Assembly: GCF_020379485.1 (NCBI RefSeq)
Contig: NC_063446.1
Location: 12,385,597-12,449,596 of the forward strand
Direction: 5' to 3'
Origin: Brassica napus
Lineage: Eukaryota; Streptophyta; Magnoliopsida; Brassicales; Brassicaceae
Length of the DNA stretch: 64,000 nt
The notes below the pieces were generated by a model. It ran no database searches and was not told the origin of the DNA. It saw only the letters and a list, made by a program, of their open reading frames with translations. The position numbers and the translations under genes were made by a program. Shown piece after piece: positions 1-13,460 of the stretch. Numbering within the stretch: position 1 is the stretch's first letter; every line of letters starts with the position of its first letter.

Positions 1-430
1 CCTTTAATTTTCGCTAAATTTTGTTCATCAAAAACCTATTTTAAAGTGAATCTGAATTTCTCTAAGTGACCATTTATGCTATTTTGACATTAGTTGCTTA
101 CCCCAATTAGTAATTATCTTGTGGTGATCATGTTGTTTTCTATTTATGTCAATTTTGATACATGAAAGCTGTCTTTAGCTTTGAGAACCGAGACGATGAT
201 TTTGTCCACTACAGTTTTAAGCATCTTTTCAACAACAACCTTTCGTGATCTTCATTGAGCTAGCTTTAGATCGTCGTTTTTTACTTTTAGATGTTTAAGA
301 GGTTGTGGGACAAGATTTAATAGTTCTCCAAGAGAAATATATAACTCAAGTTAATATATGCTAGTTTTTATATATATAAAGAATTGAACTCATGGGCTAA
401 CTATATAAATTGCCAAGAGTCAGTATCCAC
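1..430. other. Intergenic, no gene seen
   Basis: AT-rich sequence with no long reading frame and no recognisable RNA gene. It ends at the target-site duplication of the SINE that starts at 445. Confidence 0.6.
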
Positions 431-444
431 AACTCATGGAATAA

Positions 445-605
445 ACCGGGCATCGTGGTCTGGTGGTAAAGGAACCTCGGCTGAGGTGTCCGCCATCACG
501 ACTTCGAGCCCCGGCCACAGCGGATTTAACATCCCTTCCGCTGGGGCGCTGGACCCCCTACGGAGGGATAGTTGAGACTGTGGCTGCCCAGATACCAGAG
601 TTATC

Positions 606-631
<26 letters not shown>
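445..631 (+). mobile_element. tRNA-derived SINE with poly(A) tail
   Basis: A short GC-rich segment in AT-rich surroundings, ending in an A-run at about 606-631. It is flanked by a 14-bp direct repeat (AACTCATGGAATAA at 431-444 and 632-645), which is the target-site duplication expected from LINE-mediated retroposition. The head contains an A-box-like TGGTCTGGTGG and a B-box-like CTTCGAGCC, the internal RNA polymerase III promoter of tRNA-derived SINEs. The same head, on a different body, occurs on the minus strand at 59717-59957. No protein is encoded. Confidence 0.85.
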
Positions 632-636
<5 letters not shown>

Positions 637-645
637 ATGGAATAA

Positions 646-1681
646 CATAGCAAGTTGTAGTTTCAATAAAATAATGTAAGAATATATTGTCAATTAAGAA
701 AGGAGTGGGGTCTATTTACGAAGACATGTATCTGTGATGCTGCAAAGTAAACAACAATGAGAGCGTGAGAATGATCACATAAGTGTGGAGAATAAAGCTT
801 CAAGTACTAGGTAATCGCGTCAAACACATTGTCCACTAATCAAATTTAGAATGTGATCAGCTGGTCTTGTATATTGGTTTTTAGTCCCATTTTGCTGTTG
901 TGTCCTGGATCATCATGCTAATTCATGGCTTGTGGGCTTTGCTTGTACGATCTATATGGCAAGAACGTTACAAGTGTTCATGGTTTGTTGTTTTCTTAAA
1001 TTATGACAATATTTTTAGAAATGTTATAGGAACTGGAGAAGAAGTGGGTACCCTATGGGACCAATATGCTGTAGATGAGTTCTATAAAGATGATATGTCT
1101 TGGCTAGAGGATGATGCTCTTATAGGAAGTGACAAGCTACAATACTATGGGGTTATGTGCTTGTTACTTTTGAGTTTTGACATGTCTTCACGAGTCACCA
1201 AGATAATTTGCCTTTTCGTTTTACTAGAAGTATTTCTACAGAAAGCAAATTGAATTTTGATCATGTTTTACAATACAAATACCTGTTATCAGTGACAATG
1301 AAAGAAGATCGGATGATTAGTTTATGCTTGGTTACTTGTATTATACGCCACATGAATCTTTTGATAACAGATACAATACTCAATAACATCTTTGAATACA
1401 GGACATAATACATATACGGGTTCGTCTGCTTTATGTTGAAAGCCATGAAAAATAAGGACAAGCTAAAGAAGTACTTGGCTTGATGGTAAAGCATACTAAC
1501 AAAAGCAGTTGAAGATGAAATACCTCGGTTTCTCAAAAAAAAAAAATTGCTATATTAAATAATATCTTACATAGCAAAAGTAATTTAAAACTAACAAACT
1601 AAATATTTATTATAATAAGTTTAATATTTTTCTTTTTTATTCTTTCTTTTAAGCAACACAATCATAAAATTAAGATGAAAC
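646..1681. other. Intergenic; one weak exon-like stretch
   Basis: Mostly AT-rich. At 1018-1150 a stretch with coding-like composition (acidic, containing LWDQYAVDEFYKDD) follows a TTTTTAG acceptor-like site and is followed by a GT. I do not recognise it and cannot build a gene around it, so it may be a decayed exon or chance. Confidence 0.3.
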
Positions 1682-2240
1682 TTTGGTTCAGTACAAAGTT
1701 TGTTTGGTTATTTAACTACTAAAACAGCTAAAATGCTATCAGGTAAACCATAAGAGCATAACAATTAGCTTTCTATAATTCTCTTCATCTAAGTTCATAT
1801 CCAGTTTATCTAAATCCATGTATGTAAACATATTTTATTATATTGATTAAAATAATATAATTGATAAAAAAACCTTAATTAAAGCAGTAACTAATAAAAA
1901 TATGCTCTATTATTTTTTACTTTATTTTTAAAGTGGCTGTCGCCTGTCGTATGAGAAAACTTTGGTTCAGTACACAATTTGTTTGGTTATTTAACTACTA
2001 AAACAGCTAAAATGTTATCAGGTAAACCATAAGAGCATAACAATTAGCTTTCTATAAGTTTCTTCATCTAAGTCCATATCCAGTTTATCTAAATCCATAT
2101 ATGTAAACATATTTTATTATATTGATTAAAATAATATAATTGATAAAAAAACCTTAATTAAAGCAGTAACTAATAAAAATATGCTCTATTATTTTTTACT
2201 TTTTTTTAAAGTGGCTGTCGCCTGTCTTATATATGCGAAA
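1682..2240. repeat. Two-copy tandem repeat, 279-bp unit
   Basis: Two head-to-tail copies, about 1682-1960 and 1961-2240. Both run from TTTGGTTCAGTAC to AAAGTGGCTGTCGCCTGTC with few differences. The unit is AT-rich and has no reading frame. The high similarity points to a fairly recent tandem duplication. Confidence 0.9.
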
Positions 2241-3006
2241 ACTTCATTTTGTACAACTGAGGCATGGAACTGCTTACAGAAAACAATTTATAATCACTTG
2301 TACATGTTGAACTAGTTAGAACCAACCAAAAGAGTGAAGATTGCATTCTCAAAAACTGTGATCTACATTCTACATTACTGGTAAGGCTCACAAACTATCT
2401 AGAAACGTGGTTAGGCTGACTCAAATCAGTCAACTTGGACTTTTCTGTTTGTAACCCTTGGCTGAAAAAAGAAGAAACATTGTGAAGTTAAAACATGATG
2501 AGACATGTGCTATGTCTATGTGCAGTTGTATTTAAGAAATTTGCATACATTTTCGGTTAAGTTTAGTTTTGATTTTTAAGATAAAAAAATGTTTGACAAA
2601 AAAAACAAAATAAAACGAAATAAGAGGTGTTCGGATATTGGATATTTACGTAATCTGGTTCAGTTTTTGTTTCATTTTTGGTTTTTGGTTCGGTTTAATT
2701 TTTGGTTTTGGAATAAAACTAGCCAGGTCTATAGCAACCCATCTAAGCTGCTAACTGCGTGCCGTTTTGGCTTTTCAAAATCTCCAAGACACACGTGCCC
2801 TTTTCTGAAACTACCGAGCAAGCATGGGGCCTTCGCCGTGGAAGCAGAAGCTCCACAAGAAACATTAGTGACGAAGTAATCCTCTGAACCACACATACCA
2901 GAAACGTGTCAAACTGCTTCTGTCTAAATCTTGGTCATCAAGAAATGTAGCAACAATGATAAATAGCAACCCTATCTGAATACTTTTTTTAAGTAAGACT
3001 TAAACA
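2241..3006. other. Intergenic region upstream of the SOUL gene
   Basis: No supported gene. A 96-codon frame at 2589-2879 has no recognisable family and a low-complexity first half. The last few hundred bases probably hold the promoter and 5' leader of the SOUL gene, but I cannot point to a TATA box with confidence. Confidence 0.4.
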
Positions 3007-3612
3007 ATGGGAATGGTTTTTGGTAAAATCGCTGTGGAGACTCCCAAACACACGGTGGTCAAATCCGGCGACGGTTATGAGATCCGTGAATATCCTCCGG
3101 CCGTCGCGGCGGAGGTCACTTACGACCCTTCTGAATTCAAGGGCGACAAAGACGGCGGCTTTATGGTGTTGGCCAAGTACATAGGCGTGTTCGGCAAACC
3201 GGAGAACCAGAAGCCGGAGAAGATCGCCATGACTGCTCCGGTGATCACCAAGGAGGGAGAGAAGATCGCCATGACTGCTCCGGTTGTGACCAAGGAAGGA
3301 GGAGGAGGGGATGAGAAGAAGACGGTGACGATGCAGTTTCTGTTGCCGGAGGTGTACAAGAAGGCGGAGGATGCGCCGCTTCCGACGGATGAGAGGGTGG
3401 TGATTAAGGAGGAAGGAGGGAGAAAATACGGCGTGGTAAAGTTCAGTGGTACTGCGGCGGAGGGTGCGGTGAGTGAGAAGGTGAATAAGCTGAGGAGTGA
3501 TCTGGAGAGAGATGGGTTTAAGATCACTGGAGATTACGTCCTTGCTAGGTATAATCCGCCATGGACGTTGCCTCCTTTCAAGACCAACGAAGTCATGATC
3601 CCTGTTGAATGA
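3007..3612 (+). CDS. SOUL-1: SOUL heme-binding family protein
   Basis: A single-exon, 201-residue protein of the SOUL/HBP family, which binds heme or other tetrapyrroles in the cytosol. The family is seen in the opening VETPKHTVVKSGDGYEIREY, in the MTAPV motif, and in the C-terminal ALARYNPPWTLPPF-type signature (here VLARYNPPWTLPPFKTNEV) ending EVMIPVE. The start at 3007 follows an in-frame stop closely and gives the usual family N-terminus. Residues around 74-99 are a two-copy repeat of a 14-residue unit (EKIAMTAPV plus TKEG), caused by a 42-bp tandem duplication in the DNA. The best match from memory is Arabidopsis At2g37970, and the neighbours agree with that position. The long antisense frames over this gene are shadows. 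Confidence 0.93.
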   Translation: MGMVFGKIAVETPKHTVVKSGDGYEIREYPPAVAAEVTYDPSEFKGDKDGGFMVLAKYIGVFGKPENQKPEKIAMTAPVITKEGEKIAMTAPVVTKEGGGGDEKKTVTMQFLLPEVYKKAEDAPLPTDERVVIKEEGGRKYGVVKFSGTAAEGAVSEKVNKLRSDLERDGFKITGDYVLARYNPPWTLPPFKTNEVMIPVE

Positions 3613-3794
3613 GAAACCATAACCAAAAAAAGTCATAGCTTTTGGTCTCAAGAACATGTTGTTGTTCCACTTTGTGTTTGTAAAAGAACAATAATGTATA
3701 CACAAATGCGAGCTTTTGATTTTTAAATTTCAACAACAAAAGTCATTTGTTCTGACAAGGGTCAACAAAAAAGAAAAGAAAAACTAGTGTGTTT

Positions 3795-4031
3795 TTAACC
3801 GGAGAAAAGCTTAACGACGATGACAATTAAGTTAAAGAGCATGAGGGGGAGCCTCATGTACTGGCAAGCGTGGATGAGACCAACGATTTGGCCTTTGAGA
3901 GAGTTTCTTTTGCCGGTTTGGTGTAGCTCCGCGAGGGTCCATCCTTTTGGAGCTAGGAAACGGTCTTCGTTGAGGATAGCTAGTGCGTTTGCGAATAGCA
4001 GCAACCCTTCCATTAGCGTCCAGAATCCCAT
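3795..4031 (-). CDS. YOS1: YOS1-like protein (IER3IP1 family), ER-Golgi transport
   Basis: A 78-residue membrane protein. Residues 1-20 form a hydrophobic helix (GFWTLMEGLLLFANALAILN), followed by NEDRFLAPKGW, a conserved Yos1/IER3IP1 motif. A second hydrophobic segment closes the protein (LPLMLFNLIVIVVKLFSG). Yeast Yos1p works with Yip1p and Yif1p in COPII vesicle transport from the ER. The coding region is one exon. The 5' leader contains an intron from 4041 to about 4975 (GTAAGT donor, TTCTTACAG acceptor). The gene runs towards the SOUL gene, whose stop codon is only about 180 bp away. The length is normal for the family and the position matches At2g37975. Confidence 0.93.
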   Translation of the reverse strand: MGFWTLMEGLLLFANALAILNEDRFLAPKGWTLAELHQTGKRNSLKGQIVGLIHACQYMRLPLMLFNLIVIVVKLFSG

Positions 4032-4040
4032 GGTTTCTCT

Positions 4041-4975
4041 CTGTAAGAACGATCAAGAATCATGAGTTACTTAACATATAAACATACAATAGCTTTATCC
4101 ATCAATGGTAAATGAATCAACTTGTTAATAACAACAGTATTATAGAGAAACAGAGGACTGGGAACGATTAACAAATCATGAGTACAGAAATGGTTTCTCC
4201 AATCCACTGGTGATATTCTATAAAAGTGGTCAAAGTATTTCATCCATGGAAATAGCAAAAGAGAAAATATTGGTTCCAAGTTAACACATTAATGCATTAC
4301 TGCACTAGAAAGGTACACAAGGCACTGTTTTTTTTTTTGGCCAGTATTGAATGCAAACAACTTCTTCAGGCAACAGAATAGCTTAAACAGATAAAGAGGT
4401 TTATCCATCAATGGTAATGAACCAACTTGTAAATAACAACAGTTCTTCCATTGGTGTCCAGAACCCATGATTTCTCAGTGAGAAACATATTATCTATCAA
4501 TGGAGTTGAATCCACTGGTAATATTCTATGTAAGTGGTCACATATTTCATCCATGAAAATAGCAAAAAAAAAGAAAATCTTGATTCTAAAATTTAACACA
4601 TAAATAATGAACAACCTCTTCAGAGGGTACAAGGCACTGTTTTGTTTGCCAGTGTTGTTCTTGCAAACAACCTCTTCAGACAAGAGAATCACATAAACAT
4701 ATCTCCATTAAAGCAAGAACACACTTGACATAGTTTTCTGAGCAGACTGGATCCTAATTCTAAGCAGATCAAAGCAGCCGAGATTGTGAGTTTATCATTC
4801 CACGTGAGGAAGAGAGCATATCAGACTATCGATATTCTAATCTACACTACGAGTCTATCAAATCGTTAAATCTAATAGAGCAAGCTGCTTGATTGATTGA
4901 GCAAAGATCGATGTTTACCACCACAGCTTCGACGGAGAGAGAATCACATGAAGATGGAGGAGAAGAGATACTTAC
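4041..4975 (-). other. 5'-UTR intron of the YOS1-like gene
   Basis: The non-coding leader exon at about 4976-5035 ends in CCC|GTAAGT on the minus strand, and the second exon begins after TTCTTACAG just before the ATG at 4031. The intron contains a diverged direct duplication (about 4096-4390 and 4400-4700). The second unit carries an out-of-place copy of the YOS1 start-codon region. Confidence 0.75.
4096..4700. repeat. Diverged direct duplication inside the YOS1 intron
   Basis: Unit 1 (about 4096-4390) and unit 2 (about 4400-4700) share ordered blocks: TTTATCCATCAATGGTAA, AATAACAACAGT, AATCCACTGGT, TTTCATCCATG, ACAAGGCACTGTTTT and GCAAACAAC. Unit 2 also has a near copy, at about 4447-4485, of the first codons of YOS1 (compare 4012-4045), so the copied sequence came from the gene itself. 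Confidence 0.75.
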
Positions 4976-5201
4976 GGGTTAATCGAATGGAGGTTGAAGT
5001 GTCGGAGAGATCTCGTTGAAGATGACGAACCCTGCAAATCTGCAATTAATTTGAAATTATATTAAGCTGTGATTTAACCGGGCCGGTTATTTTCGAGGGT
5101 TGACCCGGCTTGAAGATGTTCGGTCTGGAGTCAGGACCCCCATGGCCCAATGCTCTGCTCAACCAATAATCTTTAATTTACAAATACAAGACTACCAAGA
5201 A

Positions 5202-5272
5202 ATCAGAGTGGCGCAGCGGAAGCGTGGTGGGCCCATAACCCACAGGTCCCAGGATCGAACCTGGCTCTGATA
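5202..5272 (+). tRNA. Initiator tRNA-Met (CAT)
   Basis: The gene folds as a cloverleaf. The acceptor arm pairs ATCAGAG with CTCTGAT, the anticodon stem GTGGG/CCCAC encloses CCCATAA with anticodon CAT at 5234-5236, and the T arm is CCAGG/CCTGG. The A1:T72-type end and the GGG/CCC pairs flanking the anticodon loop mark initiator rather than elongator tRNA. A T-run (5279-5297) downstream is a good Pol III terminator. The T loop reads ATCGAA, six bases, while the initiator sequence I remember has seven (ATCGAAA), so this copy may be defective. The gene lies upstream of the divergent YOS1 promoter. Confidence 0.88.
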
Positions 5273-5278
5273 TAATCT

Positions 5279-5297
5279 GTTTTTTTTTTTTTTTTTT
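5279..5297 (+). terminator. Pol III terminator of the initiator tRNA
   Basis: A run of about 18 T begins a few bases after the tRNA 3' end, the standard RNA polymerase III stop signal. Confidence 0.75.
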
Positions 5298-5672
5298 GAC
5301 ACAAAGCAGCTATAGACAAAACTACAAACAATTATCATGTATAAATCCATACACCACTGTAAAGGTCACTAATAAGAACAACAATGTGATTTAAATGATG
5401 GGACAAAAAGAAAGATTAACACAAATTATACTTCTGTTTGACAAGGATCAATCATATATCTCTATTGGTTTGTAAGTAACCCGTGAGATTCCTAACCAGC
5501 TGCTTTGAAGCACAAGAAGAAAATGAAAAATGGTATATCATTGATGCTCATGTATAGTGAATTAGATCCTACAAATTTGTATGGATCTTCCAAGAAACCA
5601 GTCTTCTTCTTTTTCCTATATTGTACAAGAAGGCCTACAAAAGTGTTGAACCAATGTCTTGTCTTCGTTCTT
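5298..5672. other. Intergenic / 3' region of the O-fucosyltransferase gene
   Basis: No reading frame of note. The part next to 5673 is the probable 3' UTR of the minus-strand gene. Confidence 0.5.
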
Positions 5673-8960
<3,288 letters not shown>

Positions 8961-11211
8961 GTTTAGAGAGGGAGGGAGAAAGAGTTGGTTTTTTTTTTTT
9001 GGTAAAATGTGTGTTTGAGGGGTTAGTGGTTGATCATGTTATGCCTTTTTTTTTGTATTAGCCACCGTGATGTTCGGTGAAGCTGAGAGGCGTCGAAGCT
9101 TTTCTCTAAATCTATCTCTATGTTACCTTTGTATGGTATTTATACAGACGCATATTTATTATGGTTTGTGTGTGTGTGTATTTATGTATGTGGGCCTTTC
9201 CCTAATCATTTTTGGAAATATTGGCATCTGATTTGATATTTGTTTCTATAAAAAAAAACTAGGGCGGGTAAATCGGTCTACAGCTTGGTTTCGGTTTATT
9301 TTTGTCAAAAAGTTTTGTAATTTATATAAATAAATACTGATTTATTTAGTTGTATAGCTATTTAATATTACTGTATTATTGTTTTAGAATGGGCTTTTAT
9401 ATAGCTATTTAATATGTTTATATCAAATTTATACAATTTAGTTTGGTTTTACACATTTTCAAATTTAGTTTGGTTTGGTTACACAAACTTTTTTCAAATT
9501 TGGTTTTTATATATTTTAAAATAGTAAAAAAATTGTCTAATAAAAAAAATCATATTTTTACTATTTTGGTTTTTTTTTTTTGCATTTTTTTCCACTCCTG
9601 TCTGTTTTATATGTTTGTTTAAGAGTTTTTTTTTTCTTCAAACTTTAACATTAGAAACAATTTCTCAATGATCTTTAGAAAATGTTACCAAATACATTTG
9701 GCTCTTCTGAAAAGGGGTTTCAGTACAACCAAATACATTTGATGTTACACATCATATTCAAATCAATTCTTTTGAACAACTTTACGTAAATCAGCATCTA
9801 AATACAAAAGATAAAAAGAGTAATGTCATTCATAAAATGTAGATATTTTTCATGGCAAACTAATTATATTCATTACCAGTTCATAATGTTTGTACATTCA
9901 ATTGTTCGACTAAAGATATAACAATGTATTAATTAACCTTTTTAATAGAGAAAACACCTTAGTTTAGTAGTGTTAATAAAAAAATATACATCATATCTTA
10001 TCATCTAAAGACAATCAAAAAATTAAAGCAGAATTTACCAACTAAATGACATTGTTTATTATTATTACATTATCTTGGATATTACTATTTGCATTACCTC
10101 ACATAACACGACACATGCGCCACGCCACACATGCCGCTCGTTTCCCCTTACTTTGTTTTCCTTAAAAATAATTTCGAAAAACAAATTCCAACTTAGTTGT
10201 TATCATTACCTATTTTTAAAGAGAATTTGTACTCCATGCACACAGCTTCTTTCCTATTTACACTCTATACTCTATTTCTCTCCAATTTTCTTCCCCCCAT
10301 CATTACTATTTTCTCTCAATTCAATGGTATTCCACTCTTCTTATGATATTGAGCTAATTTGCTCTTATTTAAAACTATTTTCCTTTTTTCTTTAGTAACA
10401 ATTTCAGCTAATTGATTTTGATTAAGGTTAGAAAAAGCTAAAACACTTAATTAATCTTATACTATCATGTTGGCCAAACCTTAGATTTGCCGCCAACATA
10501 ACAGGACACGTAACCCTCAACCACATTCATCACCCTCCTCTCTGATGCTACCACGTGGATACATTCCAAACACTTTCCGGATCTCAAGCCGGTCGGCAAA
10601 AAATTTCAGCATCTTTCTGATGCATTTATGGCCGTTCGATCCGAATCAGACGGCCAATACACGATCTCTTTCGTTCCTACATGTGAACTTGTCATTTGCG
10701 ACAAGTAAAGTACCATGTCGTTTGTACATTTTTCAGATCGTGTACTAAAAACTATGAAGACGGCATAATTACATTTTGCAAAACGATTGATGTTTAGAGA
10801 TGTTTTGAACTTTACGAATATTATCATAGTATCTGTATTGTCTTCAGTTTGAGCCAGTGGGGAATGAGGATGTGAACAACACATGTGATGAATGATAGGC
10901 TAACAGTTTGTTCAGTTTATAATCAACGCCCGGTACAATAAATGACCTATAAATTTGACTATACTTGCTTTTAATAACGATTAACGAGAATACTGATGGA
11001 TTAAAAATTTAAAATCAGTCATAGAAACGGTAGAATTGTAGTAGTATTACTTAATGCAAAAATGCAGCTACAAGAAGAAACCGTAGAAGACTTATCTAGT
11101 CAAAGTTATAAAGATTTATTTAGTTTCATATGAAAACTCTTGTTTGTGGAAATATTTATGTGATTTTATTTTATGTTACACATTATATAACGTTGAAAAA
11201 ATGGGTCAAAG
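8961..11211. other. Intergenic region between the O-fucosyltransferase gene and the CACTA element
   Basis: About 8961-9140 is the probable promoter and 5' leader of the minus-strand O-fucosyltransferase gene. The rest is AT-rich with no supported gene. A G-box palindrome, CCACGTGG, occurs at about 10551-10558 in a less AT-rich patch (10490-10760), but no transcript can be attached to it. Confidence 0.45.
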
Positions 11212-11713
11212 TGACACTACAAGAAAACACGCCGAATTCCGACGGAGGTTCCGACGGACACCAATGTCGTCGGACATTTGTGACGGATTTGTGACGGATT
11301 ACCGACCAAATCCAAAAAAATGAAGTCGTCGGAATTCCGTCGGCCATTTCCGACGGAATTCCGACGAAACAAGGGTCATCGGAATATTCCGACGACTTTT
11401 CGACGACATTCCGATAAAAAATATAACCGTTGTAGTCGTCGGAAGTTCGTCGGTATATTCCGACGAATTTCCGACGACATTCCGATTAACAGTAAAGTCG
11501 TCGGAATTCCGTCGGTATTTTCCGACGAATTTCCGACGAACCATGTGAGATTGGACAATACCGACGGAATTCCGACGGACTGCTTTACATCCGTCGGAAT
11601 TTCGTCGGAAAGTCGTCGGAGGTCCGTAAGTAATTTCCTATAAATACAACCCCTCCTCATTCAACTAATTCACACTTCATTCTCTCTTCATTCTCTTTAG
11701 TCATAACAATTCC

Positions 11714-12560
11714 GTGAAAATCATGTCTTCAGAAGTTTATTATCGTTCGTGGATGGATAAACCTCATTTGGATCCGAACACCAATTTGCTTACGGAAGAA
11801 TACGTTCAAGGGATTGGAGAATTCATGAGGCTTGTTCAACAGCAACCGGATGCAAAAAGTGGTATGTTAAGATGTCCATGCTCTTCTTGCAATAATAATA
11901 AGGTTATAAAAGAATTTGATGTTTGGACTCATTTGTATATGAAAGGGTTTTCACGTATTTCACATATGATGCTGGTGTTTCATCTTCTTTTGGTGACGAT
12001 GTCTACTACGGCAACATAAAAGAAATATTGGAAATCCAATTTCCTGGAATGGTTGGATTGCGTTGTGTAGTATCCTATTGTGATTGGTATGACACCACCC
12101 CAGATAGAGGAGTGAAGATTGATGCGTTTGGTGTTACATCAGTTCATTCGCGGCGGAAACTTCAATATTATGATCCCTTCATTCTTGGTTCGCAAGCTGA
12201 TCAGGTATGCCAATCTATTCATAATTTTTTACCAATATAATTAATTAATGTTATATATTTTACTAATACTGGTATAATTGATATGTATAGGTGTGCTATA
12301 TCAGTTACCCTCGGGTGACGTACAAAGACGATCCATGGGTTACTGTAACGCAAATCAACCCAAGAGGACGAGTGGATGGAACTTCTGCTGATGATGAACC
12401 ATTGCAACCAGAGTCTACCAGCAACGCCCAGGCAGTTGAAGATTTGGAAAATGTTCAACTCGTTGAGAATTTGACTGTGTTTGGACATGATGTTGTCGTA
12501 CATTCAGAGCCAGAAGCCGAGGTTGGGGAGTTTGATGAAGATTCAGAAGATTCTGATTAG
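11714..12560 (+). pseudogene. CACTA transposase (TNPD/TNP2) remnant, core deleted
   Basis: The first part (11714 to about 11940) starts SSEVYYRSWMDKPHLDPNT and includes CPCSSCNN, the transposase-associated N-terminal domain of plant TNP2 proteins. A different frame then continues with NIKEILEIQFPGMVGLRC, CDWYDTTPDRGVKID and YDPFILGSQADQV. That is the C-terminal DUF4216 region, interrupted by an intron-like gap at about 12205-12290 and closing with an acidic tail (PEAEVGEFDEDSEDSD) at 12560. A full TNP2 is roughly a thousand residues, and the catalytic RNase-H-like core between these parts is gone. The frame also shifts at about 11925-11950. It cannot encode an active transposase. Confidence 0.85.
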
Positions 12561-13460
12561 TTTTTTTTTTTTTTTTTTTTTTTTAATTGGTCCGTCGGAA
12601 ATCCCTCGCAATATACCGACGACATAGCGACGACATTGGGTTTCATTGAAATTTGGAAAGGTCGTCGGTATTTCGTCGGAATATACCGACGACATTCCGA
12701 CGAACTGGACATGTTCGTCGGAATGTCGTCGGTATATTCCGACGAATTACCGACGACATGTGTTTTTATAAAATTTCAATCATAAAAATTTATAAATTTA
12801 GATGCCAAAACTATGAAAATAACACATAATAAGTGTTTAGTATAGTATTAGATCGCAACCGTTCAAATATAACAACTCATTAAAATATTTATGTATGCAT
12901 ATCATTGTTTTCATAACATCTCATCTTAACATTATATACTTATACAATCATATTTATATAAGCTTACACTACAAAAAATGTTGTTGTGTAAAATCGTGTT
13001 ATAAAACATTTTTATTGTTAAATCTTTATGCAAATACTATATATATTATCAAAGATTTGGATTTTGCATTTAGAAACTTGAAATCAACACCCTAAACACT
13101 AAGTCGTCGGAATTCCGTCGGAATATACCGACGGAATGTGTCCGTCGGAATATACTAACGGACACATTCCGTCGGAATTTCAATTTGCCCGGGAGAACCA
13201 AACCGCTTGAAAATTTTCGCGAATCGGCATTTGGTATATTTTAATTATACCGACGGAATACCGACGAACCCGTGTCCGTCGGAATCCTCGGATATAATAA
13301 CCCTCCTTCTTCCTTCTTCGTTATCTCCGCGGCCTCTCTCTCTCAAAACGCAAACTCTCCGGCGATTTCTCCCCCTCTCCGGCGATTCCGGCCTTTCTCC
13401 ACCTCTCTTCACCGGCGAATCCTCTCCTCACCCTCATATCTCTTCCCCAAGCCCCAAATC

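Noticed and set aside
2589..2879. 96-codon frame upstream of the SOUL gene
   Set aside because: First half is low complexity (Phe/Trp/Asn), no family is recognised and no splice or promoter context supports it.
2989..3705. 238-codon frame antisense to the SOUL gene
   Set aside because: Shadow of the GC-rich SOUL coding region, with no family features.
11299..11660. Overlapping frames in the left CACTA array
   Set aside because: Produced by the TTCCGACGA repeats in all frames; not proteins.
12561..12584. T-run after the TNPD remnant as a terminator
   Set aside because: A Pol III stop has no meaning for this Pol II gene; simple homopolymer.
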